From Candidatus Enterococcus ferrettii (GTDB lineage: Bacteria > Bacillota > Bacilli > Lactobacillales > Enterococcaceae), in assembly GCF_017377655.1 (NCBI RefSeq), contig NZ_JAFREL010000001.1, positions 1-27,820 of the forward strand: a stretch of 27,820 nt of DNA, read 5' to 3'. The notes under the pieces were generated by a model. It did no database searches. It was not told the DNA's origin and saw only the letters and a program-made list of their open reading frames with translations. This document shows positions 1 through 7,337 of this stretch, in pieces. Within the stretch, counting starts at the first letter, position 1. The number at the start of each line of letters is the position of its first letter. The position numbers and the translations under genes were made by a program.

Positions 1-344
1 ATATAATCGGTTTTCAAAAGGCATAAATCAAGTAAGAGTTGCAAGTTTTCGTCATTGCATGCTAAATGAATTTTTAGTTGTTCAACTGAGGAATCCGAAA
101 ACTCTAGTTTTATTCCTTTGAATTTTTCGTAAAAGAATTTGACGTGCTTGTTGTTTGTTTGATTATACTCCTCTATGGTTTCATCGAGATAGTGAAAATA
201 ACGTTGGACGCTGCGTTCACTAATTTCTAAATTCGTACTTACCGTTTGGACTTCTACCCAATCCTGCTCAACTTGAAATAGTTCAATTATCTTGTAACAA
301 AATTTGTTTCGATTTTTTAGTAATTTGAATAATTCTACTTGCAA
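1..344 (-). CDS. Mga-like helix-turn-helix regulator, 5' part only
   Basis: The reading frame begins with a TTG codon at 344-342, about seven bases after an AGGGAGG ribosome binding site, and is still open at the left window edge, giving about 114 residues. The N-terminus has a winged-helix look, with the segment ISERSVQRYFHYL as the probable recognition helix. This layout resembles the N-terminal DNA-binding domains of Mga/AtxA/RofA-type stand-alone regulators of Gram-positive cocci, which often carry PRD-like domains further on; that part is outside the window. The start overlaps the tail of a degraded YxeA-like gene. Family assignment rests on the HTH region only and is tentative. It could also be another PRD-type or DeoR-like regulator. 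Confidence 0.6.
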   Translation of the reverse strand, partial: MQVELFKLLKNRNKFCYKIIELFQVEQDWVEVQTVSTNLEISERSVQRYFHYLDETIEEYNQTNNKHVKFFYEKFKGIKLEFSDSSVEQLKIHLACNDENLQLLLDLCLLKTDY

Positions 345-345
345 T

Positions 346-654
346 AGAAGAAACCTCCCTTTTTTTATTAACCTCAGCCTTGACTCAAGAGCCTGGTTCG
401 AAATCATGTGGGTCAGTCCCTGACAATTCATACTCTATTTCCCTTACAAATCTAAGCTTGTAATTATAGAAATAGCTTTTTTCCACTACTTTCTTATTAG
501 CATCTTCTGAGGATTCTTTCTTTGGGTCTTCGTTTGGAATGGTAGTATAAGCAGCTTCAGTTTTATATATTTCTGAGTGGTATTCGTATCCAAAATAACT
601 TACACCTATCATTGCTATAACTATCATTATTCCAATATTTTTTAGATATCTAAT
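346..654 (-). pseudogene. Broken YxeA-family (DUF1093-like) gene
   Basis: An 80-residue open stretch (385-627) matches the YxeA family pattern of small exported proteins: one N-terminal hydrophobic segment, YFGYEY, the AAYTTIP segment, YNYKLRFV and the closing ELSGTDPHDFEPGS. In the family the protein continues after FEPGS with a tail of the type xKAEVxxKR. Here a TGA follows FEPGS directly, and the same frame then reads VKAEVNKKREV, so a stop codon has split the gene. At the 5' end the frame continues upstream of the first ATG (IRYLKNIGI) with an ATT where a start would be expected and no ribosome binding site. Both defects point to a pseudogene. The downstream regulator starts right after the old 3' end. 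Confidence 0.6.
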
Positions 655-718
655 CTAGTGTGTAAGCATAGCAAAAGTATGTGCCTTTATCCATTTATTT
701 ATCTAACACTTTTGTTAG
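642..718. repeat. Short palindromes in intergenic DNA
   Basis: A perfect 12-base palindrome, TTAGATATCTAA, lies at 642-653. An inverted repeat with 7-bp arms (TCTAACA and TGTTAGA around CTTT) lies at 701-718. Neither is followed by a T-run. They may be remnants of regulatory sites of the broken neighbouring gene; no function is claimed. Confidence 0.3.
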
Positions 719-721
719 ACT

Positions 722-788
722 CTGGATTTTACGTACCTGCACTCCGACGTTCATGAGCAGTATACTCTACCAACTGAGTAAGGGAATA
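722..788 (-). pseudogene. Degenerate tRNA-Met-like sequence
   Basis: On the minus strand the segment contains a near-perfect tRNA D-arm (CTCAGTTGGTAGAG). It is followed by an anticodon-loop-like CTCATGA with CAT in the anticodon position, then GTCGGAGTGCAGGTACG and AAAATCC, which line up with the variable region and T-arm of tRNA-Met. The anticodon stem does not pair, the T-arm has extra bases and no clean acceptor stem is visible. A functional tRNA is therefore unlikely; it looks like a decayed tRNA or a copy left by an integrative element. Confidence 0.45.
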
Positions 789-807
789 TTTAGCGACCAC
801 TCGCTTG

Positions 808-837
808 TAGACAGAGGATTTTGTCGTAGTCTATAAT
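808..837 (+). promoter_or_regulatory. Promoter for the membrane protein at 867
   Basis: TAGACA at 808-813 (five of six to the -35 consensus), an 18-base spacer and a perfect TATAAT at 832-837, followed about 20 bases later by the ribosome binding site of the next gene. Confidence 0.6.
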
Positions 838-866
838 AAACAAAAAAGTAACAGGAGTGATCTGGA

Positions 867-1193
867 ATGAATCAATTACAATTTTTACTTATTGGATTTT
901 GTGTGAGTGGCTTTTTTGGTAGTCTTTCACTTTTCACACCAAATCTTCCATGGAAAGATAGTACATTCTTATTTCGCAAAGAAAAGAAACAGGAGTATCT
1001 TCGATATTCCAATAAGTTTTTTGGAAAAACCTGGCTATTTATTGGTTTTTCTTCACTAATTTTATTTTTGTTAAGCCTTTTTACAAGTATCAACATTCCC
1101 CTTCGATGGATTTTTATTTTGTATATGGTCTTTCTTTTATTAATGAGATTTTTGCTCGAAATTAATTGGCGTAAGATTGCAGATAGTCATTAA
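867..1193 (+). CDS. Small three-helix membrane protein, unknown function
   Basis: A 108-residue protein with an AGGAG ribosome binding site eight bases before the ATG and a good promoter upstream. Three hydrophobic segments are visible (about residues 5-23, 54-73 and 80-97), separated by a basic loop rich in Lys and Arg around residues 37-55. It ends with a short charged tail. The size and arrangement recall small SdpI-like or other orphan inner-membrane proteins, but I see no diagnostic motif and give no function. The stop codon lies inside a hairpin. It is transcribed alone, with pseudogenes on both sides. Confidence 0.6.
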   Translation: MNQLQFLLIGFCVSGFFGSLSLFTPNLPWKDSTFLFRKEKKQEYLRYSNKFFGKTWLFIGFSSLILFLLSLFTSINIPLRWIFILYMVFLLLMRFLLEINWRKIADSH

Positions 1194-1226
1194 ATGACTA
1201 TCCATTCGATGTTAGCTATCTTTTTT
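1182..1226 (+). terminator. Possible terminator at the end of the membrane protein gene
   Basis: A perfect 9-bp inverted repeat (GATAGTCAT / ATGACTATC) encloses the stop codon at 1182-1202. A second CTATC just before a TTTTTT run (1221-1226) could pair with the first GATAG instead. Plausible but not a textbook terminator. Confidence 0.4.
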
Positions 1227-1284
1227 ATAGTTACACTGAATCTCCGTTGTTTGTACAATCGGTCGTTTGTGGAAAAAGTAACTT

Positions 1285-1425
1285 CAAGAGGTGATGTTCT
1301 GTTTTTTCTTCAAGAGAATGCGACATAATTAGATTAAAGCCTTGTCCAATACTTGGGCAACCTTGGTAAGACTATTTAATTCGATGATCTTCTGCAAAAC
1401 ATGATACTGACTACTGACACTACAA
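1285..1425 (-). pseudogene. Possible remnant of a LysR-type regulator N-terminus
   Basis: On the minus strand one frame reads YHVLQKIIELNSLTKVAQVL followed by a few residues, a stop at 1331-1329, and then LCRILLKKKQ. The spacing resembles the LysR helix-turn-helix (an LQ..I.E..SLTKAA..L segment followed by SR.I..LE). No start codon or continuing frame remains. LysR genes are often divergent from PhzF-family genes, which fits the position. The rest of 1227-1619 holds no gene I can support, apart from a 23-codon reading frame at 1454-1525 behind a good ribosome binding site. Confidence 0.3.
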
Positions 1426-1619
1426 AGATAAATAAAAAAGGAGTGATTCGTACATGAAATTATTTACTGCAATGGGAGATTTCCATACATTTGATCAGAG
1501 ATACAAACATTTTTTTATGGATTAGCTAGAACCTGTGTAGCGTTAAAAACTGACCTTGACTATTCTTTGTGAAGTTGAGCTCATTGCCTGTACTTTCTCA
1601 GAAAAAGGAGTGTAAAAGC

Positions 1620-2402
1620 ATGAAACAATATATTGTCGATGCCTTCGCAGAAAAACTATTTGAAGGTAATCCTGCCGCTGTTTGTATTTTAGAAGAATGG
1701 TTATCCGAAGAGTTAATGTTAAAAATCACGCAAGAAAATAATCTTTCAGAGACTGCCTTTACTGTCAAAGAAGGCAATCACTACCATTTGCGGTGGTTTA
1801 CACCGGGTGGGGAGATTGACTTATGTGGTCATGCAACTCTGGCTACTGCTTTTGTTCTGATGAATTATATTGATAAAAATTTAAAGACGGTCATTTTTGA
1901 TACGCTAAGTGGGGAATTAATCGTAAGACGGGAGCAGCTACTCTATCAAATGCAGTTCCCAAGTTATGCTTTGACACCAGTAGAAATCACACAAGAAATG
2001 ACAGAAGTCATTGGTTTTAAACCACTAGAAGCCTATATGGGGCGTGATTTAGTTTGTGTCTTAACTGACGAAAAAACGGTAAGAATGGTTCAACCTGATT
2101 TAGAAAAAGCAAAAGAGCTCCCTGGACTTCTTTTACATGTGACTGCAGCTGGTCAAGAATTTGATTGTGTTAGCAGAAGCTTTGCACCAAAACTTGGCGT
2201 TTCTGAAGACCCTGTCTGTGGTTCTGGGCATTGTCATATTTCCCCACTTTGGGCACAAAAACTGGGTAAAAAAACATTAGTCGCAAGGCAAGCCTCTGCC
2301 CGTGGAGGAACCCTCCAATGCACAGTAACAAAGGACAAGGTTGAGTTAGCTGGACAAGCAATTTTATATGCAATTAGTGAATTAACTATTGATCAAATTT
2401 AA
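1620..2402 (+). CDS. PhzF-family isomerase
   Basis: A 260-residue protein of the PhzF/diaminopimelate-epimerase fold, a family that includes the phenazine enzyme PhzF and many uncharacterised isomerases. Typical features are present: the N-terminal VDAFAEKLFEGNPAAVC, the catalytic glutamate in NLSETAF (Glu44), the GEIDLCGHATLATA motif near residues 65-79 in the first half, and SEDPVCGSGHCHISP in the second half. Length is normal for the family. I chose the ATG at 1620 because AAAAAGGAG lies about nine bases upstream; an in-frame start at 1569 would add residues unlike the family. No phenazine genes are nearby, so the substrate is unknown. The gene stands alone. Confidence 0.85.
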   Translation: MKQYIVDAFAEKLFEGNPAAVCILEEWLSEELMLKITQENNLSETAFTVKEGNHYHLRWFTPGGEIDLCGHATLATAFVLMNYIDKNLKTVIFDTLSGELIVRREQLLYQMQFPSYALTPVEITQEMTEVIGFKPLEAYMGRDLVCVLTDEKTVRMVQPDLEKAKELPGLLLHVTAAGQEFDCVSRSFAPKLGVSEDPVCGSGHCHISPLWAQKLGKKTLVARQASARGGTLQCTVTKDKVELAGQAILYAISELTIDQI

Positions 2403-2515
2403 TTAGGAGGATCAATACAATGGATATAAATCTAAAATGAACAAACTGAAACAAATTCTGTAAACAACAGAGACTAAACACAGGATCTAATTAATAAATG
2501 AAACAGCAGTAAAAA

Positions 2516-2589
2516 TCAACTGCAATCAAATTTTAATTGTACAGAAAATGACTCGTGTCGGCTCAGATAGTAGTATGATGTGCAGTTGA
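2516..2589. repeat. 9-bp inverted repeat in intergenic DNA
   Basis: TCAACTGCA at 2516-2524 and TGCAGTTGA at 2581-2589 form a perfect inverted repeat with a 56-base spacer, in front of the transposition-ATPase remnant. The surrounding 2403-2649 holds only a six-codon frame after an AGGAGG at 2405-2410. No function can be given. Confidence 0.25.
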
Positions 2590-2649
2590 ATTAACATAGT
2601 AAGGGCTATCCATTTAATAGATAAATATGGTGAGGAGGAAAAATACTAG

Positions 2650-2937
2650 AGAGATTCTTATAAATATATTGATTGAATCATTGTTGATGAAAGTGATCGG
2701 TTGAAGTTGCAGCATTTAGGAAAGTTTCGTGCCATGTATGACGAGAATGAGTTATCTATGATTTTTGTAGGAATATCTAATATAGAGAAACACTTTTCTC
2801 GTTATCCTCCACCTTATTTACGAATAAGGTTTGCACATGAATTTGATAATTTAAGCAAAGACGAGATGCATCCTATTATTGAATATGAATGGTCAGATCT
2901 GGGGCTTGATTCAAAACTGGAAGATTTTTCTGATTAA
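2650..2937 (+). pseudogene. Fragment of a TniB/MuB-like transposition ATPase
   Basis: From 2701 the frame reads KLQHLGKFRAMYDENELSMI and then FVGISNIEKHFSRYPPPYLR, IRFAHEF and LSKDE. Upstream in the same frame is IIVDESDR, a Walker B motif, and a TGA stop between it and YKYID. This matches the middle of AAA+ ATPases of the TniB/MuB type that accompany DDE transposases in Firmicutes (pattern [41 protein letters not shown]). The Walker A half is missing, a TAG sits where the start is expected after an AGGAGG, and the C-terminus is short. It is a relic of a transposon; no transposase or terminal repeats are visible nearby. Confidence 0.6.
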
Positions 2938-3080
2938 GAAGTAGTAACTAGCATCATGAAGATCACGAAAGGAAACTTCCGGATAACAATCATTAGAAGT
3001 TTTTGTGAAAACTGAAAAATATAGAAGTGGCAATTACGATTTTATATAAGTGTCAAACTAAGAATGTTAGGAGAGCAAAA

Positions 3081-3677
3081 ATGAAAAAATGGGTTGTATT
3101 ATTAGTAATGGCAGGAATGTTGGCAGGGTGTAGTTCTGGTGGAACAGAGGAAACGACTAAGTCAGAAAGTACGACAGAGTCGACTTCTGTAACGGAACTT
3201 TCTACTTCCGAATCTGAGAAAAAGGTTGAGCTAAAGGATACGGAGTTTCAAATTGAAGGAACGACTTATACAATCAAAATCTTAGACAAGTGGGAAGTTC
3301 AACCAGAAGAAGAAAATATTCCGTTTAGTGCCAGAGAAGAATTAGGCGTGCAGGGAATCATGGTTTATGGGGTGAAAAAGTCCGATGTGAACGGGTTTGA
3401 AATCTTTAAACATGGGATGAAGGAGCAGATTGTTTCAACGGAAGATTTCCAAATTGAAGAGGGAAGTGCTGCGGAGGCAGAGTATCAAACGGCGCATTAT
3501 TCAGGAAGTGAGTACAGTTTTACTGGTGTTACAGAAGGGATAAAGATTGAAATTCAGTATTACTTCCTAGAGACTGAGACCGACTATATTGTTGTTAATC
3601 TTATGGGGGTTCCGTCATTCTTTGAAAAGAATGCTGATCTTATTACTGAGATGCTGAATTCTTTTGTTACGGCATAA
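3081..3677 (+). CDS. Secreted lipoprotein, unknown function
   Basis: A 198-residue protein with a clear lipoprotein signal: MKKW, a hydrophobic stretch and the lipobox LAGC with Cys17. A Ser/Thr/Glu-rich linker (about residues 18-48) follows, typical for lipoproteins held off the membrane of Gram-positive cells. The remaining 150 residues look like a compact beta-rich domain (FQIEGTTYTIKILDKWEVQ at the start and a Phe- and Tyr-rich core), similar in layout to other small enterococcal and lactobacillar lipoproteins, but I cannot name the family. I chose the ATG at 3081, which has TTAGGAGAG upstream; an earlier in-frame start at 3027 would place residues before the signal peptide. Confidence 0.75.
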   Translation: MKKWVVLLVMAGMLAGCSSGGTEETTKSESTTESTSVTELSTSESEKKVELKDTEFQIEGTTYTIKILDKWEVQPEEENIPFSAREELGVQGIMVYGVKKSDVNGFEIFKHGMKEQIVSTEDFQIEEGSAAEAEYQTAHYSGSEYSFTGVTEGIKIEIQYYFLETETDYIVVNLMGVPSFFEKNADLITEMLNSFVTA

Positions 3678-3805
3678 ATAGATAAAAAATCAATTAGACA
3701 ACGTACAAACAAAACTTTCCCTTAAGAGATTGCTAAACTACTCCAAACTATGTAAGCTTAAGATAAGTGAAAATATACACAATATTAAGTAAAGCAGGTG
3801 CAGTA

Positions 3806-4138
3806 ATGAAGAGCAACCCATTTGAAGGCAAAGCGGCAGAAATAAAGTTTGACTCAGGATTACAATTTCGAATTGACTTTTTACCAGATAATCAATTACG
3901 CTGGACATCCATTCGAGAAGAAGATGCTGGAGCAACAGATGTGGAGACGATTCACTTTGAAGAGTATCCTGGCGGTATTTATTCCATTGACTGGGTGGAA
4001 GAATCTGGACTTTGTGTTTCTTACACAGTCGATGTACCCAACAATTTTGTTAAAAGCTTTATGACCTTTACCGATGAGAATTACCGCGGTGGACGAAGAC
4101 CATTTACTCATGAGGGACCGTTCCACTTTATTTCTTAA
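3806..4138 (+). CDS. MoaF-related (lipocalin-like) small protein
   Basis: A protein of about 110 residues made almost wholly of predicted beta strands: KAAEIKFDSGLQFRIDF, LRWTS, VETIHFEEYPGGIYSIDWVE, LCVSYTVD and FMTFTDE. The strand order and the motif YSIDWVEESG...VSYTVD resemble the MoaF-like/phenolic-acid-decarboxylase barrel family, small single-domain proteins of unknown role. The ribosome binding site is poor for every possible start. I prefer the ATG at 3806 over a GTG at 3767 because the domain begins there and a weak CAGGTG precedes it. It ends shortly before a strong terminator and is probably transcribed alone. Confidence 0.5.
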   Translation: MKSNPFEGKAAEIKFDSGLQFRIDFLPDNQLRWTSIREEDAGATDVETIHFEEYPGGIYSIDWVEESGLCVSYTVDVPNNFVKSFMTFTDENYRGGRRPFTHEGPFHFIS

Positions 4139-4163
4139 AATAGTTGATTAATGACTCCAGTCA

Positions 4164-4211
4164 AAGCAGCAATAGCTACTAGCAAATTAGTAGGTATTGC
4201 TGCTTCTTTTT
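4164..4211 (+). terminator. Rho-independent terminator
   Basis: A long hairpin pairs AAGCAGCAATA with TATTGCTGCTT and, inside, CTACTA with TAGTAG, followed by a T-rich run ending at 4211. Confidence 0.85.
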
Positions 4212-4246
4212 GTATTTCTCGAAATCTTGATACGGATATCCTATCA

Positions 4247-4269
4247 GGTATAAATAAAATTTTTATACC
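4247..4269. repeat. Perfect 8-bp hairpin
   Basis: GGTATAAA and TTTATACC are separated by seven bases. It is one of several hairpins in the 490-base gap before the Spx gene and may belong to a regulatory or mobile repeat. Confidence 0.3.
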
Positions 4270-4324
4270 CTAAATAAACTGCCAGTATCACTAAACCAAA
4301 TGATAATAAAAAAACTATTTTACG

Positions 4325-4398
4325 TTGTTCGCAACAAAGAATCAAAATTTTCTTCATTGGAGAAAATTTTGATTTATTGTTATGAGCAAAAACAACGG
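4325..4398. repeat. Long imperfect inverted repeat upstream of spx
   Basis: A perfect 14-bp stem (AATCAAAATTTTCT at 4340-4353 with its complement at 4361-4374, 7-base loop) is extended outward by further pairings (AACAA with TTGTT, GTTGTT with AACAAC). No T-run follows, so it is not a simple terminator. A further pair, GTTATCAA near 4398 and TTGATAAC near 4480, encloses the next 70 bases. It could be a small miniature element or a structured non-coding RNA. Confidence 0.45.
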
Positions 4399-4630
4399 TG
4401 TTATCAAAAGGGTAGATAGCACCTGCTCTGCCGCGTTTTTACTGTGAAAAAGAAGGATTTATCTCTTTTTGTTTTCTTGATAACGTTATTTTAAACACAG
4501 GGCATGAATTGGCAATAGAGTAAAATTGGAAAAATAAAAAACTAATTATTTAACAAAATAAAAGGGAAATGGTAAATTTATCTCATCAAAGAGTTATTCC
4601 TATTAAATAAAAAGAAAGGTTGAAGTCAAA

Positions 4631-5056
4631 GTGATTAAATTGTACGTTTCTCCAAGCTGTACTTCATGTAGAAAAGCTAAAGCATGGTTAACTGAAGCTG
4701 GATTAGATTTTAAAGAACGTAATATTTTTTCTGAACCGCTGACTAAAAATGAAATCAAAGAGATACTTTCATTGACAGAAACGGGAACAGAAGAAATTAT
4801 TTCCACTCGATCAAAGGTTTATGAAAAGCTGGCTATCGATTTAGATGACCTAAGCTTTAATGAACTTGTGGCACTTATTGAAAAAAATCCTGGCTTATTG
4901 AGACGGCCAATTATGACTGATGGCAAGCGACTACAAGTAGGATACAATGAAGACGATATTCATCAGTTTGTCCCTCGAAAAGTTCGTCTGTACGATGCAA
5001 AGGACAAAGCAAGACAATTAATGTATTTAGAAATGAGACAGCAGCAGCTCGTTTAA
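4631..5056 (+). CDS. spx: Spx-family RNA polymerase-binding regulator
   Basis: A 141-residue protein of the ArsC-like Spx family. Spx proteins bind the C-terminal domain of the RNA polymerase alpha subunit and redirect transcription under thiol and envelope stress; the CXXC pair acts as a redox switch. Visible hallmarks are CTSC at residues 10-13, [46 protein letters not shown] and PRKVR. Length is slightly above the usual 131, with a longer C-terminal tail. The start is GTG after an AAAGG, about 11 bases away. The gene has a structured 490-base upstream region and its own terminator. It may be a second Spx copy; enterococci commonly have more than one Spx-like protein. Confidence 0.9.
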   Translation: MIKLYVSPSCTSCRKAKAWLTEAGLDFKERNIFSEPLTKNEIKEILSLTETGTEEIISTRSKVYEKLAIDLDDLSFNELVALIEKNPGLLRRPIMTDGKRLQVGYNEDDIHQFVPRKVRLYDAKDKARQLMYLEMRQQQLV

Positions 5057-5103
5057 AAAATTCAGGTGAGTGAAGCCAATTCAATCCCTTCTAATAAAAA
5101 AGA

Positions 5104-5142
5104 GGCCAGTGAAAGAATAACTTATCCTTTCACTGGCCTTTT
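5104..5142 (+). terminator. Rho-independent terminator after spx
   Basis: A perfect 12-bp stem (GGCCAGTGAAAG at 5104-5115 with its complement at 5127-5138) followed by TTTT. An A-run on the left side makes some function on the other strand possible. Between 5143 and 5320 I see nothing further. Confidence 0.9.
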
Positions 5143-5321
5143 AAGCGAGCTTTGGATAGAAAATCTGAAGTTTAGTACATATGCACTTGAATGCTTTACG
5201 AAAAATGGGAATAGGTAAAACATTTCGAATGTCTTTGCATCAAAGAATTTATCCAAGCACTGGTCAAACCGATTTTTTTGTAAAAGTTCGCATGTTAACC
5301 GGAAGAATTTCTTTTTTGCTG

Positions 5322-5358
5322 TATACTAAAATATAGTTTAGTAAAATACGTTTTAGTA
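5322..5358 (+). promoter_or_regulatory. Probable operator and -10 region of the XRE-type gene
   Basis: TACTAAA (5324-5330) and TTTAGTA (5337-5343) form an inverted repeat, and a further TTTTAGTA follows at 5351-5358. A TATACT at 5322-5327 could be the -10 element, overlapping the first half-site. Three spaced half-sites directly before an HTH gene suggest autoregulation. Confidence 0.5.
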
Positions 5359-5376
5359 GTGAAAGGAGGAATTTTT

Positions 5377-5910
5377 ATGAAGAATGTGTTAGACATTTTT
5401 TTAAAACAGAATCAGATGACCAGGTATGATCTGTCTAAGAAGGTTGGTATTTCAGAACAAACACTGTCGAAGGCTGCCAAACGTGATCCAAAAACCTATT
5501 CAGTAAAAACACTGGTTGCTATTGCCTCAGGAACCGGTTATTCCCCTGGTGAGGTGTTAGATAAATTATTGGCTATAAGAGATAGTGAGGCTGTCTATAT
5601 TGCTTCAACTTTAAAAGAAATACGACAGAAAGTTAAAGAAAAAGAGGATGTCTTTATTATTCAAGGTGAATTCAGTTCCTTGGCGAAAGAGATAAAGCAG
5701 AGTTCATTGTCCGAATCGGCAGAACTAGGGTTTCAGCTAGGTATGGGTGGGGGTGGTTCATATGTAGTTTGGGCAATCAACAGAATGATTAATTCCTTTG
5801 GCGGCAAGAAAGAAGAAGAAAATTTAAAGGACGATATTATGACATTGTATACCATCAAGTTCCTGAATTCTTCTGAAGCCATGCTGCGGTTAAAGCAGCT
5901 TGACTACTAG
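5377..5910 (+). CDS. XRE/Cro-type DNA-binding regulator
   Basis: A 177-residue protein with an N-terminal Cro/CI-type helix-turn-helix: MTRYDLSKKVGISEQTLSKA around residues 14-33, followed by a third helix ending near residue 62. The C-terminal part (65-177) has a charged helical stretch (LKEIRQKVKEKED) and then a glycine-rich segment (LGMGGGGS) before AINRMINSFGG, which may contact membrane or another protein. The start ATG at 5377 has an ideal AAAGGAGG nine bases before it; an earlier GTG at 5359 would lie upstream of that site. The repeats just upstream are its likely operator. No partner gene is adjacent, so the regulated target is unknown. Confidence 0.7.
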   Translation: MKNVLDIFLKQNQMTRYDLSKKVGISEQTLSKAAKRDPKTYSVKTLVAIASGTGYSPGEVLDKLLAIRDSEAVYIASTLKEIRQKVKEKEDVFIIQGEFSSLAKEIKQSSLSESAELGFQLGMGGGGSYVVWAINRMINSFGGKKEEENLKDDIMTLYTIKFLNSSEAMLRLKQLDY

Positions 5911-6052
5911 CAGGAGCAAATGCGAGAAGAATTTTATTGCTTTTGCTGAGTGTGATCTTGTTTTTCTCACAATAGTGGACGTTAAAAGATTCCAATTTCA
6001 TTCACACCTAATCTTCTATTCTCTCCTTAAATCGCACATGCTATAATTAAGT

Positions 6053-6087
6053 AAGGCCAGCCTCAACAAGTAGGCGGCCTTTTTTTG
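6053..6087 (+). terminator. Rho-independent terminator
   Basis: AAGGCC and AGCCT pair with AGGC and GGCCTT around a short loop, followed by a run of T. A TATAAT at 6042-6047 lies just before it, so a short transcript ending here cannot be excluded, although no good -35 box is visible. Confidence 0.8.
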
Positions 6088-6138
6088 TTCTCGAGGTGAA
6101 TAGAATAGCTAGTTGCACTATCCAGAAAAGAGGAATTG

Positions 6139-6297
6139 ATGGTGAAAAAGCTGCGAATGAAGATTAGAGCTTTTTTCTTGAAGGAAAAGAAGAAAGACTC
6201 AGTAGTAAAGACACCCGCCAACCAACCTTATGCAAACGCTGAAGTCACGAATAAATTGAAGAAAATGGATCGGGAGCAAAAAAGGAAAAAACGCTAA
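6139..6297 (+). CDS. Small basic protein of 52 residues
   Basis: An ATG five bases after AGAGGAA opens a 52-codon frame that ends just before the transporter gene. The protein is strongly basic: a KKLRMKIR start, a KEKKKDS stretch, a central neutral segment (TPANQPYANAEVTNKLKK) and a KRKKR end. A single moderately hydrophobic patch (RAFFL) could attach to membrane. I do not recognise a family. The good ribosome binding site, lysine-rich but regular composition and position 44 bases before the transporter make it a likely real gene, perhaps cotranscribed with it. Confidence 0.5.
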   Translation: MVKKLRMKIRAFFLKEKKKDSVVKTPANQPYANAEVTNKLKKMDREQKRKKR

Positions 6298-6341
6298 CTA
6301 TATGAAAATACAGTCATTAAAATGAAAAAGGGGTTATCTAC

Positions 6342-7253
6342 ATGTGGTTTGTTCATGCCATGCTGACGGTGTTAGCATGGGGGAGTGCAGATTTATTCTA
6401 TAAAAAGGGCAATGATCCAAAAGATCGGTATAGTGCTGTGAAGACGACAATCATTGTTGGACTGGTTATGGGGCTGCACGCAATTGTTTATTATGGGGTT
6501 ATTGAAAGAATTTCTTATGATTGGATGAATTTGATCCGTTACCTGCCAGTTTCTTCAATGTACATTGGTTCGATGGCTGTGGGCTATTTTGGCTTACGGT
6601 ATATTGAAGTATCTATTTCTTCACCGATCTCCAATTCTTCTGGAGCGGTCACTGCGATGCTGGGAGTCATCCTTTTAGGCAACCGGATCAATGGAGGTCA
6701 GCTGTTTGCAGTAGTGCTTATTTTGATTGGGATTTTGCTGCTGTCGGTATTGGAAAAACAGGCGGAGGATGAAGAGCTGAAGCAGGCAGGTGTTCAGCCA
6801 GAAGAAAAGTATCGGTTTGGTGCGTTAGCAATCATCTTTCCCATTATTTATATGCTTATTGATGGCATGGGAACCTTTTTAGACAGCTATTATTTGGAGT
6901 ATAAGCAGCTTATGTCAGAGGATCAGGCCAATATGAGTTATGAATTGACCTTCTTATTTGTGGCGATCTTTTTAATGGGGTATCTGTACTTCCGAAAAAA
7001 TGAAAAGATTCATTTTTTTCAGGAGCAGAATCGTGGATTGGCCGCTCTCTTTGAAACAGTTGGGCAATTCTTTTATGTTGGAGCGATTGCTGGCAAGCAA
7101 GCCGTGATTGCGGCACCCTTGATTTCATCTTATGCAATTATATCTGTGCTGCTGGGCCGAATTTTCTTAAAGGAAAAACTGAATTGGAAGCAATATGTAG
7201 TGATTGCGATCGTTATGATAGGGATTATTATTTTGGGCTTTTACGATGGATAA
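6342..7253 (+). CDS. EamA-type (DMT superfamily) transporter
   Basis: A 303-residue integral membrane protein with about ten hydrophobic helices in two halves, each of the EamA type. The first half contains YFGLRYIEVSISSPISNSSGAVTAMLGVILLG and ends with a helix IGILLLSVLE; the second has the matching pattern ISSYAIISVLLGRIFLKEKLNWKQY then a last helix ending in LGFYDG. A charged loop (residues about 143-160) separates the halves. Such proteins export or import small metabolites, and the substrate cannot be predicted. The ATG follows an AAGGGG site. It is preceded by a small basic protein and followed by an acetyltransferase gene with its own upstream region. Confidence 0.85.
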   Translation: MWFVHAMLTVLAWGSADLFYKKGNDPKDRYSAVKTTIIVGLVMGLHAIVYYGVIERISYDWMNLIRYLPVSSMYIGSMAVGYFGLRYIEVSISSPISNSSGAVTAMLGVILLGNRINGGQLFAVVLILIGILLLSVLEKQAEDEELKQAGVQPEEKYRFGALAIIFPIIYMLIDGMGTFLDSYYLEYKQLMSEDQANMSYELTFLFVAIFLMGYLYFRKNEKIHFFQEQNRGLAALFETVGQFFYVGAIAGKQAVIAAPLISSYAIISVLLGRIFLKEKLNWKQYVVIAIVMIGIIILGFYDG

Positions 7254-7337
7254 AGAGCAGGTCTGTCTGTTTGCTTTTTCCTTCTTCTGAAGCTGTCCAT
7301 GTTATACTGAAAACAATCGTTAAAGGAGGAATGATTT

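Noticed and set aside
1454..1525. 23-codon reading frame with a good ribosome binding site
   Set aside because: It is very short, matches nothing I know and ends in the middle of decayed sequence; probably a gene remnant.
2421..2441. Six-codon frame after AGGAGG downstream of the PhzF-like gene
   Set aside because: Too short to be a gene; likely the stump of a lost downstream gene.
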